Counted from the stretch's first letter, positions 1 to 8,067 are shown. The stretch is DNA of 38,461 nucleotides from Actinomycetales bacterium (GCA_012719445.1 JAAYAH010000029.1:1-38461), one strand, 5' to 3'. Notes: a model not told the origin generated them from the letters alone. A program made the numbers and translations.

Positions 1-1
1 G

Positions 2-871
2 ATCTCCGGTAGCTGGATCCACGACGTGTCCTACGTGCTGGACACCTCGACCGGGCAGTACCGGAGAGTCCCGTTCCGGGTGCTGCTCTCCCCGGACGGG
101 ACACAGGCCGTGGTGAGCTCGGGCACCGACGTCGGGCTGGTGAGCAGGTCGGCCCTGCTGCGCGACGGCGGCGCCGCCGTCCGCTGGACGGGCCTGCGCT
201 ATCGGGAACGGGGACCGGCCTGGTCCCCGGACGGCAGGGCCGTCCTGATCGGCTGGGACGACGACAGCAGAGACTTCACCGTGCAGCGGTACGACCTGGC
301 GACCGGGAGGACCACCACGAAGCGTCTCCGCCTCGACGGTCCGACCACCCCCCAGAAATCGAGCATCACCTGGGCCGATGACTCCCAGGCCTACCTGGTC
401 TACCGGCACCCCACCGATTCGCACGAGCCGGCGGTCGTGGAGTGCGTCGAACCGGACGGCACGGTCATCGTCCGGTGGGAGACCTCCACGACCCCCGGGG
501 CCATCGGGGGGCGGGGCATGCCCGGGACCGGGCAGCGCTCCCCCTCCGGGCGCCTCGTGATCATAGATGCCTCGACCTGGAAGAGCACCTCGACGGTGAT
601 CGACATGTCGAGCGGCCGGATCGTGGACTGGCTCCCGGCCGGGGTGCGCCCGGTCGGGTTCCTCGACGAGGGCACCGTGGCCTGGTTGGCCCCGACCTGG
701 GGCTACCTGGACTGGAAGGAGAAGGCGGTACTCGTGATCGCCGACCTCAGCACCGACAGGGTGCTCCGGGAGCTCGAGGTTCCGCATCCCCCGACGATGA
801 CCGTGACGGCGGTCCAGCTCGGCTCGACGGAGGGACTCACGGGGCATGCAGCGGCGCGCGGCTTCTCGTGA
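2..871 (+). CDS. Beta-propeller (WD40-like/TolB-like) protein, 5' truncated
   Basis: The reading frame is open from the first bases of the window, so the gene begins upstream and only about the last 289 codons are seen. A GTG at 26 is in frame but has no ribosome binding site and is probably internal. Repeated S-P-D-G/S-P-S-G turns (LLSPDGTQ, AWSPDGRA, RSPSGRLV) at roughly 50-60 residue spacing, each followed by a hydrophobic strand, are typical of TolB/WD40-like propeller blades. No enzyme motif is visible. Such proteins are often extracytoplasmic and mediate protein-protein contacts, but the N-terminus that would show a signal peptide lies outside the window. The stop codon lies inside the first copy of a 16-bp tandem repeat, so the last residues may be repeat-derived. 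The specific function is unknown. Confidence 0.75.
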   Translation: MSGSWIHDVSYVLDTSTGQYRRVPFRVLLSPDGTQAVVSSGTDVGLVSRSALLRDGGAAVRWTGLRYRERGPAWSPDGRAVLIGWDDDSRDFTVQRYDLATGRTTTKRLRLDGPTTPQKSSITWADDSQAYLVYRHPTDSHEPAVVECVEPDGTVIVRWETSTTPGAIGGRGMPGTGQRSPSGRLVIIDASTWKSTSTVIDMSSGRIVDWLPAGVRPVGFLDEGTVAWLAPTWGYLDWKEKAVLVIADLSTDRVLRELEVPHPPTMTVTAVQLGSTEGLTGHAAARGFS

Positions 872-957
872 CCACCGCGTATTGGTGACCGCGGCTTCTC
901 GTGACCGCCGCTTCTCGTGACCGCCGCTTCTCGTGACCACGGCTTCTGGTGACCACC
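861..957. repeat. 16-bp tandem repeat, about six units
   Basis: Units of the form GCTTCTCGTGACCRCC begin at 861, 877 (degenerate), 894, 910, 926 and 942. All are 16 bp apart except one 17-bp step. The stop codon of the upstream propeller gene (869-871) is the TGA inside the first unit. The rest of the gap up to 1144 shows no gene and no clear terminator. Confidence 0.85.
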
Positions 958-1144
958 TGCCGTCACCGGTCGGGCCGGCGTCCGCCCCGCCCGGTGACGG
1001 CGGGCACGATATCCGCGAACGCCCGCGCCGGTCCCGGACGCCCTCGTACGATCAGGGTGGCCTGGTGGTGACAGCGGCCTGCGGAGGCAGGAGGCCACGA
1101 GAGGTCATGGGAGCGGGGGGATCGTCATCGGGGACCGTACGGGG

Positions 1145-2431
1145 TTGTGTCAGCCCGGCCTTCGCCGGGAGCGATCGCACCGTCACCTCGTCACTGCCGC
1201 CGTGGTCGCCGCGACCTTCGCCGCCGTCGTCGCCGTCCTCACCACGGCGACCCGCCGCCAGTCCGATCTGACGATCTTCGTCGAGGCTGTCCGCGCCTGG
1301 ATGCACGGTGGTGCCCTCTACGACTACCTCAAGCCCGGCACCCCGTACGGGTTCACCTATCCGCCGTCCGCGGCCCTCCTCATGACACCGATGACGCTGG
1401 TGAGCTGGCGGACGCTGGTCGTGGTGCAGACGTGTCTGTCCGCCGTCGCGACCGTCGGCGTCCTGGCCTGGATGCTGGCGCCGTGGGCACGCCGGTCGGG
1501 TCTGCCGCTCGCCGCGACGACGGCGGTGGGGCTGGGGGTCCTCGCGGTCCTGGTGCCGGTGCAGGACGTGCTGGGCTACGGGCAGGTCAACCTCATCCTG
1601 CTGGGGCTGGTGACGGCGGACCTGGCCTGGGGCGTCGCCGGGGGACGGCGCTGGGCCGGGATCGGGATCGGCGTGGCCACCGCGATCAAGCTCGTGCCCG
1701 GGCTCTTCGTGCTGTACCTGATCGTCACCAGGCGGTACCGGGCTACCCGGACGGCCTGCGCGACCTTCGCCGTCCTCACCGTCGGGACCGCCGTCCTCGC
1801 CCCGTCGGCGTCGGCCGACTTCTGGCTGCACCGGTTCTGGGACGTCACCCGGGTGGGCAACCCGGCGTCGGGGTACAACCAGTCGGTGCGGGGGGCCCTG
1901 CTGCGCATGGGGCCGCCCCTGGACTCGGCACTCGTCTGGCTCGTGGCCTGCGCCGCGGTGCTGGGGATCTGGATCCTCGGGGTGCGCCGTCAGCCGGTCG
2001 TCGACGACCGGGTCGGCCTCGCCCTCACCGGCGTCGCGATCTGTCTGCTGTCCCCGATCGCCTGGGTCCATCACCTCGTCTGGGCCGTCCCGGCCCTCGT
2101 CGTCGCCTTCTGCTCCGGCCGACGGGTGCTGGCCGGCGTCACGGTGCTGGTGTTCGGCACGCACCTCCCGTCGATCTGGCTGGACGGTTCGCTGCCGGTC
2201 CGGGCCGGGCCGAGGAACGCCCTCACCTGGGTGTGCCTCGGCCTCCTGCTGGCGGTGTCGTCCCGGTGGGACCGGACGGCCGGTCGCGGGCAACGGAGTG
2301 CCCCGCAGTGGGTGCCGGACCCGCGGTCCGAGGAGCGATGGGCGACCGCGTCGTCCACCGGAACCGCGAAGAGGTCCTGGTCCTGGCGGACGCGGACCGA
2401 CGACGACGCCCGTCCCGTCGGCCACCGGTAG
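1145..2431 (+). CDS. GT87 family (DUF2029) membrane glycosyltransferase, GT-C fold
   Basis: A 428-residue polytopic membrane protein with about nine or ten hydrophobic helices. An acidic motif (QSDLTIFVEAV) falls just after the first helix, where GT-C enzymes carry their catalytic Asp in the first extracytoplasmic loop. The following segment (YDYLKPGTPYGFTYPPSAALL), the GQVN motif and the SPIAWVHHLVW motif are characteristic of GT87/DUF2029 proteins. Family members, such as the mycobacterial alpha-mannosyltransferases PimE and MptC, use polyprenyl-phosphate-linked sugar donors at the outer membrane face to extend lipoglycans; the exact acceptor here cannot be read. The start is taken as TTG 1145 after a G-rich stretch, with the in-frame GTG near 1199 as an alternative. 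The C-terminal 60 residues are hydrophilic and Arg/Ser-rich. A hairpin terminator follows. Confidence 0.85.
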   Translation: MCQPGLRRERSHRHLVTAAVVAATFAAVVAVLTTATRRQSDLTIFVEAVRAWMHGGALYDYLKPGTPYGFTYPPSAALLMTPMTLVSWRTLVVVQTCLSAVATVGVLAWMLAPWARRSGLPLAATTAVGLGVLAVLVPVQDVLGYGQVNLILLGLVTADLAWGVAGGRRWAGIGIGVATAIKLVPGLFVLYLIVTRRYRATRTACATFAVLTVGTAVLAPSASADFWLHRFWDVTRVGNPASGYNQSVRGALLRMGPPLDSALVWLVACAAVLGIWILGVRRQPVVDDRVGLALTGVAICLLSPIAWVHHLVWAVPALVVAFCSGRRVLAGVTVLVFGTHLPSIWLDGSLPVRAGPRNALTWVCLGLLLAVSSRWDRTAGRGQRSAPQWVPDPRSEERWATASSTGTAKRSWSWRTRTDDDARPVGHR

Positions 2432-2470
2432 CGCGGCGGCGTTCCGAGGGGCGAGTCCCTCTGGCCGGAT

Positions 2471-2493
2471 CACCCTCTCACGGTGAGGGGGTG
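2471..2493 (+). terminator. Hairpin terminator after the GT87 gene
   Basis: CACCCTCTC pairs with GAGGGGGTG (one G-U pair) around a five-base loop. It is followed directly by GTTTTGT, a T-rich tract unusual for this GC-rich sequence. It lies 40 bp after the GT87 stop codon. Confidence 0.7.
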
Positions 2494-2709
2494 GTTTTGT
2501 GACGCCAGGACGGCCAGGCTGGATCTCGACCAGGGACGTCACTCGCGGCGGCCCCGAGCGCGACAGGAACGGGGCCGCGACGCACCGGGGGCAGTGCCGT
2601 TCTGCCGGGTGGCTCGGTGCACGGCGGGCGGCGTCGGTTCGAGGGCAGCGTTCCACGGTGCCCTCGATGGCCATCGACCGGCCGACGAGCCGGTCGGGAG
2701 GGGACGACC

Positions 2710-3084
2710 GTGATCGGGGACAACGTCCGGGCCGAGCGGGCCCGCCGGTACTGGCTCCAACGTGACCTGGCCGAGCGACTGGGCCGTTCGCGGTCCGTCG
2801 TGTCGGCGATCGAGTGCGGCCGCCGCCGGGTCACCCCGGAGTGCCTCGAGGAGCTGTGCCGGGCCTTCGGCATCCCGGCCAGGCGGCTGCTGTACCGGGC
2901 GACCCCGGTGGAGCTGACCACCCTCGGGCTCGTCCCCGGGCCGTTCCCCGCCGAGGACGAGATCCCTGCCTCGCCGCGGGTGCCACGACCGGCGCGGCCG
3001 GTGCCCGACGCCGCGACCGATCCCGGTCAGCAGTTCTCGACCAACATCCTCATCGCGGGAACCGGCTGGGGAGGCCGGTGGTAG
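2710..3084 (+). CDS. Small XRE/Cro-C1 helix-turn-helix protein
   Basis: The start is GTG 2710, five bases after a strong GGGAGGGG ribosome binding site, giving 124 residues. Residues about 5-60 form a Cro/C1-type HTH: the segment WLQRDLAERLGRSRSVVSAIE places the recognition helix, followed by the conserved tail with CRAFGIPARRLLY. The remaining 60 residues are Pro/Ala-rich and end in an uncharged Gly/Trp-rich tail (TNILIAGTGWGGRW) not typical of the family. It converges with the NodIJ-like export cassette, with only 24 bp between stop codons. It is probably a DNA-binding regulator; its target is unknown, and the neighbouring exporters and glycosyltransferase are possible candidates. Confidence 0.8.
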   Translation: MIGDNVRAERARRYWLQRDLAERLGRSRSVVSAIECGRRRVTPECLEELCRAFGIPARRLLYRATPVELTTLGLVPGPFPAEDEIPASPRVPRPARPVPDAATDPGQQFSTNILIAGTGWGGRW

Positions 3085-3108
3085 CGGGCCCCTCCCCCGG
3101 ACCGGACC

Positions 3109-3963
3109 TCAGCGGCACAGGGTCCGACTGATCCGCCGGGAGGCGAGCCAGAGCCCGAGGACGCCGACGCCCACGAGGTAGCCCAGGTGGACCAGCAGAC
3201 CCCACCCGGGCGAGCCGAAGGTGAGGTCGCGGACGGCGGAGACCCCGTGGAACAGCGGGGTGAGGTGGACGACGACCTGCGCCGCCGTCGGGTAGTCCTC
3301 CACCGGCGCGAACGTCCCCGAGAACAGGAACATGAGGAAGACGGCCGCACCCAGGTAGTCGAAGTCCTGCCAGCCGGTGAGGAAGGTCGCGAGCAGCAGG
3401 CCGAGCCCGCCGAAGGCGAACCCGATGAGGACCGCGACGGGCAGGGCCGCGAGCGCTCCGGTGACGGTGGTCAGCCCCATCGCCGTCATGATGACGACGA
3501 AGGACAGCGCGAAGAGCGACGCCTGGGCCAGGGACCACAGCAGCTCACCGATGGCGATCTCGGCCGGCGTGACCGGGGTGCAGACCGTCGCGTCGTAGAG
3601 CTTGCGGAACCGCATCTTGGCGAAGAACCCGATGGAGGACTCCATGAAGGGGCCGCTCATCGCCGAGGCTGCGAGCATGGCCGGAGCCACGAACACCGGG
3701 TAGGGCACCCGCTGGCCGTCGGCCAGGGTGATCTCGCCGATCAGTCCGCCGACCCCGAACCCGATGGACAGCAGGTACAGCAGCGGTTCGAGCAGACCGG
3801 TGGCCAGCAGGAGCGCCTCACCGAGGTTCCTGGCAGCGGTCAGGTCGCGCAGGAACACGGCACCGACCCGACCGACCCGACCGATCCGGCCGGCCCTGTC
3901 GACCCGGCCCGTCCTGCCCTCCGCGCGGCGGGCCAGCCGCACCAGCAGCAGCCCTCTCACCAC
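3109..3963 (-). CDS. ABC-2 family transporter permease (NodJ-like), second permease of the cassette
   Basis: A 284-residue membrane protein with six predicted helices and the ABC-2 signature near the C-terminus (FLFSGTFAPVEDYP, then LTPLFHGVSAVRDLTFG), as in NodJ/DrrB-type exporters. It is the last gene of the cassette ATPase (4777-5721), permease (3998-4768) and this gene, all on the minus strand; 34 bp separate it from the previous stop. The start is GTG 3963, followed by a second GTG codon. Residues about 12-35 are a basic low-complexity stretch built on G-R-V/I-G-R units and encoded by a degenerate CCGACC repeat; this is unusual before the first membrane helix and makes the start less certain. 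Exporters of this type move hydrophobic molecules or lipid-linked sugars; the substrate here is unknown. Confidence 0.85.
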   Translation of the reverse strand: MVRGLLLVRLARRAEGRTGRVDRAGRIGRVGRVGAVFLRDLTAARNLGEALLLATGLLEPLLYLLSIGFGVGGLIGEITLADGQRVPYPVFVAPAMLAASAMSGPFMESSIGFFAKMRFRKLYDATVCTPVTPAEIAIGELLWSLAQASLFALSFVVIMTAMGLTTVTGALAALPVAVLIGFAFGGLGLLLATFLTGWQDFDYLGAAVFLMFLFSGTFAPVEDYPTAAQVVVHLTPLFHGVSAVRDLTFGSPGWGLLVHLGYLVGVGVLGLWLASRRISRTLCR

Positions 3964-3997
3964 GACGGCTCACCCGCCACCGCTCTCCGTCCCCCCA

Positions 3998-4768
3998 TCA
4001 GTCGGTGAGCCTCCTGGCGAAGGCCCTGCGGGCGACCAGGAACCCGGCAGCCGTCCAGAGCAGCAGGTACCCGACGTGGGCCGGCACACCCCAGGCGGTG
4101 GGAACCCCCAGGGTCGCCGCCCGGCACAGCTCCACCCCGTGCCACAGCGGCGAGATCGCGGCGAGCACCTGTCCGACGGCGGGCATCCGCGACACGGGGA
4201 AAAAGACCCCGGAGAACAGGGACAGCGGGACGACGAGGACGCGGTAGATCACGTCGAGCAGCGCCACCTCGGAGATCGTCGCGCTGTAGGCGAACACGAA
4301 GGCGGCGATGGAGAAGCCGGCCAGGACCGCAGCGGGCAGGGCGAGCAGGCCCCTCGGCCCACCGAGGGTCCCGAGCAGCCCCATGACCAGGACGAACCCG
4401 GTGGCGGAGATGGTGACCCGGACCAGGATATAGCCGAGGTGCCCGGTCAGGATGTCCGTGGTGGTGAGCGGGCTCGCCCGCATCATGTGGTAGGTCCTGG
4501 CCCAGTGGAAACCGCTGTAGACGGCGTGGGTGCCCTCCCCGATCCCCACCTGCACGGCCGTCGAGGCCAGCAGGCCGGGGGCGATGTAGGCGAGGTAGGA
4601 GGCACCGAGCCCGTTCCCGGAGGATCCGTCGACGTAACCGCCGACCATCCAGCCCATCCCGACGAGGAACACCGCGGGGATGACGAAGAAGGTCAGGATC
4701 GTGCCGCGCCAGGTCCGCCGGTAGGTGATCAGGTGGTACTCGAACGCGGCGACGGCAGGATGCAGCAC
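3998..4768 (-). CDS. ABC-2 family transporter permease (NodJ-like), first permease of the cassette
   Basis: GTG 4768 begins eight bases after the ATPase stop codon, giving 256 residues, so translation is probably coupled. The N-terminus reads AVAAFEYHLITYRRTW, the usual amphipathic lead-in before the first helix. Six membrane segments follow, and the family motif LFSGVFFPVSRMPAVGQ plus ISPLWHGVELCRAATLG lies before the last helix, closely resembling NodJ-type permeases. The presence of two different permeases after one ATPase suggests a heterodimeric channel. The reading frame stays open far upstream inside the ATPase gene on the same strand, but the ATPase frame there carries all the family motifs, so the short version is correct. 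Confidence 0.88.
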   Translation of the reverse strand: MLHPAVAAFEYHLITYRRTWRGTILTFFVIPAVFLVGMGWMVGGYVDGSSGNGLGASYLAYIAPGLLASTAVQVGIGEGTHAVYSGFHWARTYHMMRASPLTTTDILTGHLGYILVRVTISATGFVLVMGLLGTLGGPRGLLALPAAVLAGFSIAAFVFAYSATISEVALLDVIYRVLVVPLSLFSGVFFPVSRMPAVGQVLAAISPLWHGVELCRAATLGVPTAWGVPAHVGYLLLWTAAGFLVARRAFARRLTD

Positions 4769-4776
4769 GGGAGGCC

Positions 4777-5721
4777 TCAGTCCACCAGGGTGCGGCCGGT
4801 GAGGTGCAGGAAGACGTCCTCCAGCGTGCTGCGGCGGACCAGGACGCTGGACGGCGTGGCGTCCCGCTGGTGCACGGCGTCGACCGTGGCGTCCCCGTCG
4901 ACGGTGTAGAGCAGGATCCGGTCCGGCAGGACCTCCTGCCGCTCGCAGCAGCCGGTCAGCCGGTCCCCGAGCCGGGCGGCGACGGCGTCCGTGCGCTCGT
5001 TCCCGAACCGCAGCTCGACGACCTCCTTGGTGGAGAACTCGTCGATGAGCTGCCGTGGTGATCCCTCGGCCACGATCCGGCCCCGGTCCATGACGACGAG
5101 ACGGTCGCAGAGCTGTTCGGCCTCGTCCATGTAGTGCGTGGTGAGCACCTGGGTCACGCCCCGCTGCTTGAGCTGGAACAGCCGCTCCCAGACGAGGTGC
5201 CGGGCCTGGGGGTCCAGGCCGGTCGTCGGCTCGTCGAGCATGAGGACGTCCGGGTCGTTGATCAGTGCCCTGGCGATGGCGAGGCGCCGCTTCATGCCCC
5301 CGGACAGCGGCTCGACCCGGTCCCTCGCCCGTTCGGTGAGCTGGACGAACTCCAGCAGCTCCTCCGCCCGGCGGCGGGCCTCCCTCCGGGCGATCCCGAA
5401 GCACCTGGCGTAGACGGTGAGGTTCTCCCGGACCGAGAGCTCCTCGTCGAGCGAGTCCCGCTGGGGGCAGACACCGAGCCGTGCCCTGATGGCAGGACCG
5501 TCGGCGACCGGGTCGCGACCGAAGACCCGCAGGGTGCCGGCGGACGGCGGGGACACGCAGCCGATCATCCGCATGGTGGACGACTTCCCGGCGCCGTTGG
5601 GCCCGAGGAAGCCGAAGAACTCCCCGGGCCGTACCCGGAGGTCGATGCCGTCGACGGCGACGAAGTCCCCGAACCGCTTGACCAGGCGGCGCGCTTCGAT
5701 CAAGGGTTCGGGTTCCGGCAC
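4777..5721 (-). CDS. ABC transporter ATP-binding protein, NodI/DrrA-like exporter
   Basis: A 314-residue protein with all nucleotide-binding motifs: Walker A GPNGAGKS at 40-47, Q-loop Gln 87, signature LSGGM at 139-143, Walker B VLMLDEP at 159-165, D-loop TGLDP and switch His 196. The sequence after Walker B (TTGLDPQARHLVWERL) is close to NodI. The C-terminal ~100 residues carry the regulatory extension of DrrA/NodI-type ATPases, ending in RRSTLEDVFLHLTGR. It powers the two permeases encoded downstream, acting at the inner face of the membrane. The GTG start follows a TAGGGT -10-like element by only six bases, so the mRNA may be leaderless. The exported compound cannot be inferred. Confidence 0.92.
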   Translation of the reverse strand: MPEPEPLIEARRLVKRFGDFVAVDGIDLRVRPGEFFGFLGPNGAGKSSTMRMIGCVSPPSAGTLRVFGRDPVADGPAIRARLGVCPQRDSLDEELSVRENLTVYARCFGIARREARRRAEELLEFVQLTERARDRVEPLSGGMKRRLAIARALINDPDVLMLDEPTTGLDPQARHLVWERLFQLKQRGVTQVLTTHYMDEAEQLCDRLVVMDRGRIVAEGSPRQLIDEFSTKEVVELRFGNERTDAVAARLGDRLTGCCERQEVLPDRILLYTVDGDATVDAVHQRDATPSSVLVRRSTLEDVFLHLTGRTLVD

Positions 5722-5727
5722 CCGGCA

Positions 5728-5733
5728 ACCCTA
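5728..5733 (-). promoter_or_regulatory. Candidate -10 element of the NodIJ-like cassette, possibly leaderless
   Basis: On the minus strand TAGGGT (TANNNT form) ends six bases before the GTG start at 5721, which places the transcript start at or next to the start codon. No good -35 hexamer is seen, so this is a weak call. Confidence 0.35.
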
Positions 5734-5763
5734 ACCACCCTGTACCGATCATCGCACCGCGTT

Positions 5764-5778
5764 ATCGCGTGTCGCGAT
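5764..5778. promoter_or_regulatory. Inverted repeat, candidate operator
   Basis: ATCGCG-TGT-CGCGAT is a perfect 6+3+6 inverted repeat. It lies between the 3' end of the small Cro/C1 gene (5803) and the NodI-like gene start (5721). It could be an operator for one of the neighbouring HTH proteins or a weak terminator stem. Confidence 0.4.
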
Positions 5779-5802
5779 CATGGCGTCCGGGCGGCTCCCC
5801 CG

Positions 5803-6039
5803 TCAGCCTGCCTGCCCGCTGCCGAGACGGGGGAAGGGGTCGGTGGAGAAGACCACCTCGACGGGCACCTCGAAGTAGGCGGCGATCCGCAGCGCGAGAT
5901 GCAGGCTCGGGGCGTACTCGCCGCGTTCGAGGTAGCCGATCGTCTGGTAGTGCACGCCGAGGGCGGTGGCCAACTCGCGCCGCGACACGTTCCGCTCGGC
6001 GCGCAGCATCGCGATGCGGTTGTGGATCTGCTCGGTCAT
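5803..6039 (-). CDS. Small Cro/C1-type helix-turn-helix regulator
   Basis: A 78-residue protein starting at ATG 6039. It is almost entirely a Cro/C1 domain: residues 2-66 contain RIAMLRAERNVSRRELATALGVHYQTIGYLERGEYAPSLHLALRI split over five helices, with the recognition helix at VHYQTIGYLE and the conserved tail FEVPVEVVF. It begins eight bases after the permease stop and is the third gene of the cassette ATPase-permease-regulator. Such minimal regulators next to ABC-2 exporters are common in Gram-positive bacteria and usually control their own operon. The inverted repeats at 8068-8081 and 5764-5778 are candidate sites. No effector domain is present. Confidence 0.88.
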   Translation of the reverse strand: MTEQIHNRIAMLRAERNVSRRELATALGVHYQTIGYLERGEYAPSLHLALRIAAYFEVPVEVVFSTDPFPRLGSGQAG

Positions 6040-6047
6040 GGCGACGG

Positions 6048-7004
6048 TCAGTATCCCTTGGCGATGACCCGCTGGCGCGCGGCGGCGACCTGCGAGCCGG
6101 ACTGTCGCCGGGCCATCCGTCGGAGCGCCACCGGGGCCAGGACGACCCCGGCGACCGTCCACCCCCCGAGGACGAGCACCGTCGCGACCGGGTGCCATGA
6201 ACCGCCGGCCTCCAGCGCGGCGGCCTCGGGCGGCAGCAGGGCCGAGCGCAGCCCGAGACCGAGCCAGTAGGTGGGCAGGAGCCGACCGATCACCTGCAGC
6301 CACTCGGGCAGGGCCGAGAGCGGGTAGAAGATGCCGGAGATCGCCATGCTGCCGTAGATGACCAGGCTGGCCCAGGCGAGCATCATCGGCCCGCGCAGGA
6401 CGGCGCCGAACAGCGCACCGATCGGCAGGGTCGCGAGGAGACCGAGCAGGCTCACCCCCACGAAGGTGAGCCATCCCCGGGCGTCGGTCGGGGTGACGCC
6501 GTCGAAGAACGGCGCGGCGATGACGAGCATGCCGAGGACCGGTCCGAGCGAGATCCCGGTGTAGACGATCATGTTGCCCATGAGGTGGCTGAGGACGCCG
6601 TTGGGGATCGCCTTGGCCCGCAGCAGGGTGCCGTCCTCACGCTCGGCGAGGAGCTGACCGGCGACTCCCATCATCCCGCCGCTGATCAGGGCCATCGCGA
6701 GCACCCCGGGGATGCCGAGCTGGGCCAGCGACACCTCGCTGCCCATGACCTCCGTGCCGCGGAGGAAGTGCAGCACGAAGAGCCCGAGGGCGGGGAACAG
6801 CAGCCAGCCGAGCACGTTCCAGGAGAACAGTTGGATGCGCAGCTCCACCGCAGCGTGCCGGAAGGCCCCTCGGACGGCGGCCCGGAGGCTGCCGGGGACA
6901 CCCCGCCACCGAGGTACCAACCGTCGTTCGCCGACAGGTGCCGACCGTCGGCCGTCGACCGGTGCCGATCCTTCACCGACCGGTGCCGAGCGCCCCGCGC
7001 TCAT
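6048..7004 (-). CDS. ABC-2 family transporter permease
   Basis: A 318-residue membrane protein whose ATG overlaps the upstream ATPase stop as ATGA (7001-7004), so the two are translationally coupled. Six membrane helices follow a long hydrophilic N-terminus. The ABC-2 features are the segment LAEREDGTLLRAKAIPNG after the second helix and GIFYPLSALPEWLQVIGRLLPTYW before the last, as in DrrB/YadH-like export permeases. The first 30 residues consist of three imperfect S-A-P-V-G/D-E/G units (repeat at about 6926-6993), which look like a local repeat expansion and not conserved structure. It pairs with the ATPase at 7001-8056; the substrate is unknown. Confidence 0.88.
   Translation of the reverse strand: MSAGRSAPVGEGSAPVDGRRSAPVGERRLVPRWRGVPGSLRAAVRGAFRHAAVELRIQLFSWNVLGWLLFPALGLFVLHFLRGTEVMGSEVSLAQLGIPGVLAMALISGGMMGVAGQLLAEREDGTLLRAKAIPNGVLSHLMGNMIVYTGISLGPVLGMLVIAAPFFDGVTPTDARGWLTFVGVSLLGLLATLPIGALFGAVLRGPMMLAWASLVIYGSMAISGIFYPLSALPEWLQVIGRLLPTYWLGLGLRSALLPPEAAALEAGGSWHPVATVLVLGGWTVAGVVLAPVALRRMARRQSGSQVAAARQRVIAKGY
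6926..6993. repeat. Degenerate 21-24 bp tandem repeat in a coding N-terminus
   Basis: Three imperfect copies of a unit resembling TTCACCGACCGGTGCCGA encode the repeated S-A-P-V residues at the start of the ABC-2 permease. The end of the neighbouring ATPase is also low-complexity (G-R-D-P-G-R units). Confidence 0.6.
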
Positions 7005-8056
7005 CGTGCCTCCTCGCGCTCTCGTCCCAGTTCCCGTCCCTGCCCTCGCCCCGGATCTCGGCCGGGGTCTCGTCCCGGTTCCCGTTCCGTGGCCCCGGCT
7101 CCGACGCCGGCGGGAGCGAGGGACGGCTCGGGAGCGAGGAAGTCCCGTGCGGGGTCGTCGTCCGCACCGGGGGCTCCCGACTCGACCCGCCGCACCAGCG
7201 AGAGATAGGCGTCCTCGAGCGTCGCCCGGCGGACCTCGAGATCGGTGATCTGCCCGCCCGGCGCGTTGAGCACCTCCCGCAGGTAGTCGGCCGGGTCCTC
7301 GGTGGCGTGCACGTGGGTCACCCCGTCGCGGGCCCAGCGGATCTCGGCCGTCGCCGACACCCGCCGCCGGAGGTCGTCCGGCGAGCCGTCGGCGACGATC
7401 CGGCCGCCGACGAGCACGAGGATGCGATCGGCGAGCTTCTCCGCCTCGTCGAGGTCGTGCGTTGTGAGGAGGATCGACACGTCCTCGTCGGCGAGACCAC
7501 GGATGAGGTCGTGGAAGTCGCGACGCGCCTGGGGATCGAAGCCCGCGGTGGGCTCGTCGAGGAAGAGCAGCTCCGGGCGGCCGACCAGGCCGACGGCGAC
7601 GTCGAGACGCCGGCGCTCACCGCCGGAGAGGCCGAGGATCGGCCGGTCGGCCTTGTCGGCGAGCCCGACCCGCGCCAGGAGGCTGTCGGTGTCCCACGGT
7701 CGGGGGCGCTCAGGGAGGGAGTACGGGCGGTAGAACTCGCCGAGGTGGGCGAGCAGCTCGCGGACCCGCCAGCGGGCGTGGTCCCGCCAGGACTGCAGGA
7801 CGACGCCGACCCGGGACCGCCACACCTCGTCGGCGTGGATCGGCTCCTCGCCGAGGACGCGGACGTACCCGGCCGAGGGGGCGCGGAAGCCCTCGAGGAT
7901 CTCGATCGTCGTCGTCTTGCCCGCTCCGTTCGGCCCGAGCAGGGCGACCACCTCGCCGGCGGCGAGGGCCAGGTCGACGCCACGGAGCACCTCGGTCCGG
8001 CCGTAGCTCATCCGCAGCCCGGCAACCTCGATGGCACGCTGATCCATCACACTCAC
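7001..8056 (-). CDS. ABC transporter ATP-binding protein of an ABC-2 exporter
   Basis: A 351-residue ATPase with Walker A GPNGAGKT at 41-48, Q-loop Gln 88, signature LSGGE at 143-147, Walker B LLFLDEP at 163-169, D-loop AGFDP and switch His 200. The DrrA-type C-terminal domain ends near residue 290 (RRATLEDAYLSLVRRVE). About 50 further residues form an acidic and then Arg/Gly-rich low-complexity tail (repeated G-R-D-P-G-R), probably not structured. The start is GTG 8056; ATG 8047, four codons in, is an alternative. It is the first gene of a three-gene unit with the permease (ATGA overlap) and a small HTH regulator. A short inverted repeat lies 12 bp upstream of the start. Confidence 0.92.
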   Translation of the reverse strand: MSVMDQRAIEVAGLRMSYGRTEVLRGVDLALAAGEVVALLGPNGAGKTTTIEILEGFRAPSAGYVRVLGEEPIHADEVWRSRVGVVLQSWRDHARWRVRELLAHLGEFYRPYSLPERPRPWDTDSLLARVGLADKADRPILGLSGGERRRLDVAVGLVGRPELLFLDEPTAGFDPQARRDFHDLIRGLADEDVSILLTTHDLDEAEKLADRILVLVGGRIVADGSPDDLRRRVSATAEIRWARDGVTHVHATEDPADYLREVLNAPGGQITDLEVRRATLEDAYLSLVRRVESGAPGADDDPARDFLAPEPSLAPAGVGAGATEREPGRDPGRDPGRGQGRELGREREEAR

Positions 8057-8067
8057 ACGGCGGAATG

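Noticed and set aside
861-957. CRISPR array.
   Set aside because: The units are contiguous 16-mers without spacers, and no cas gene is nearby.
1052-2674. Long minus-strand reading frame opposite the GT87 gene.
   Set aside because: Highly Arg/Pro/Gly/Asp-rich with no motifs; the opposite frame has ten membrane helices of a known family, so this is a GC-bias shadow.
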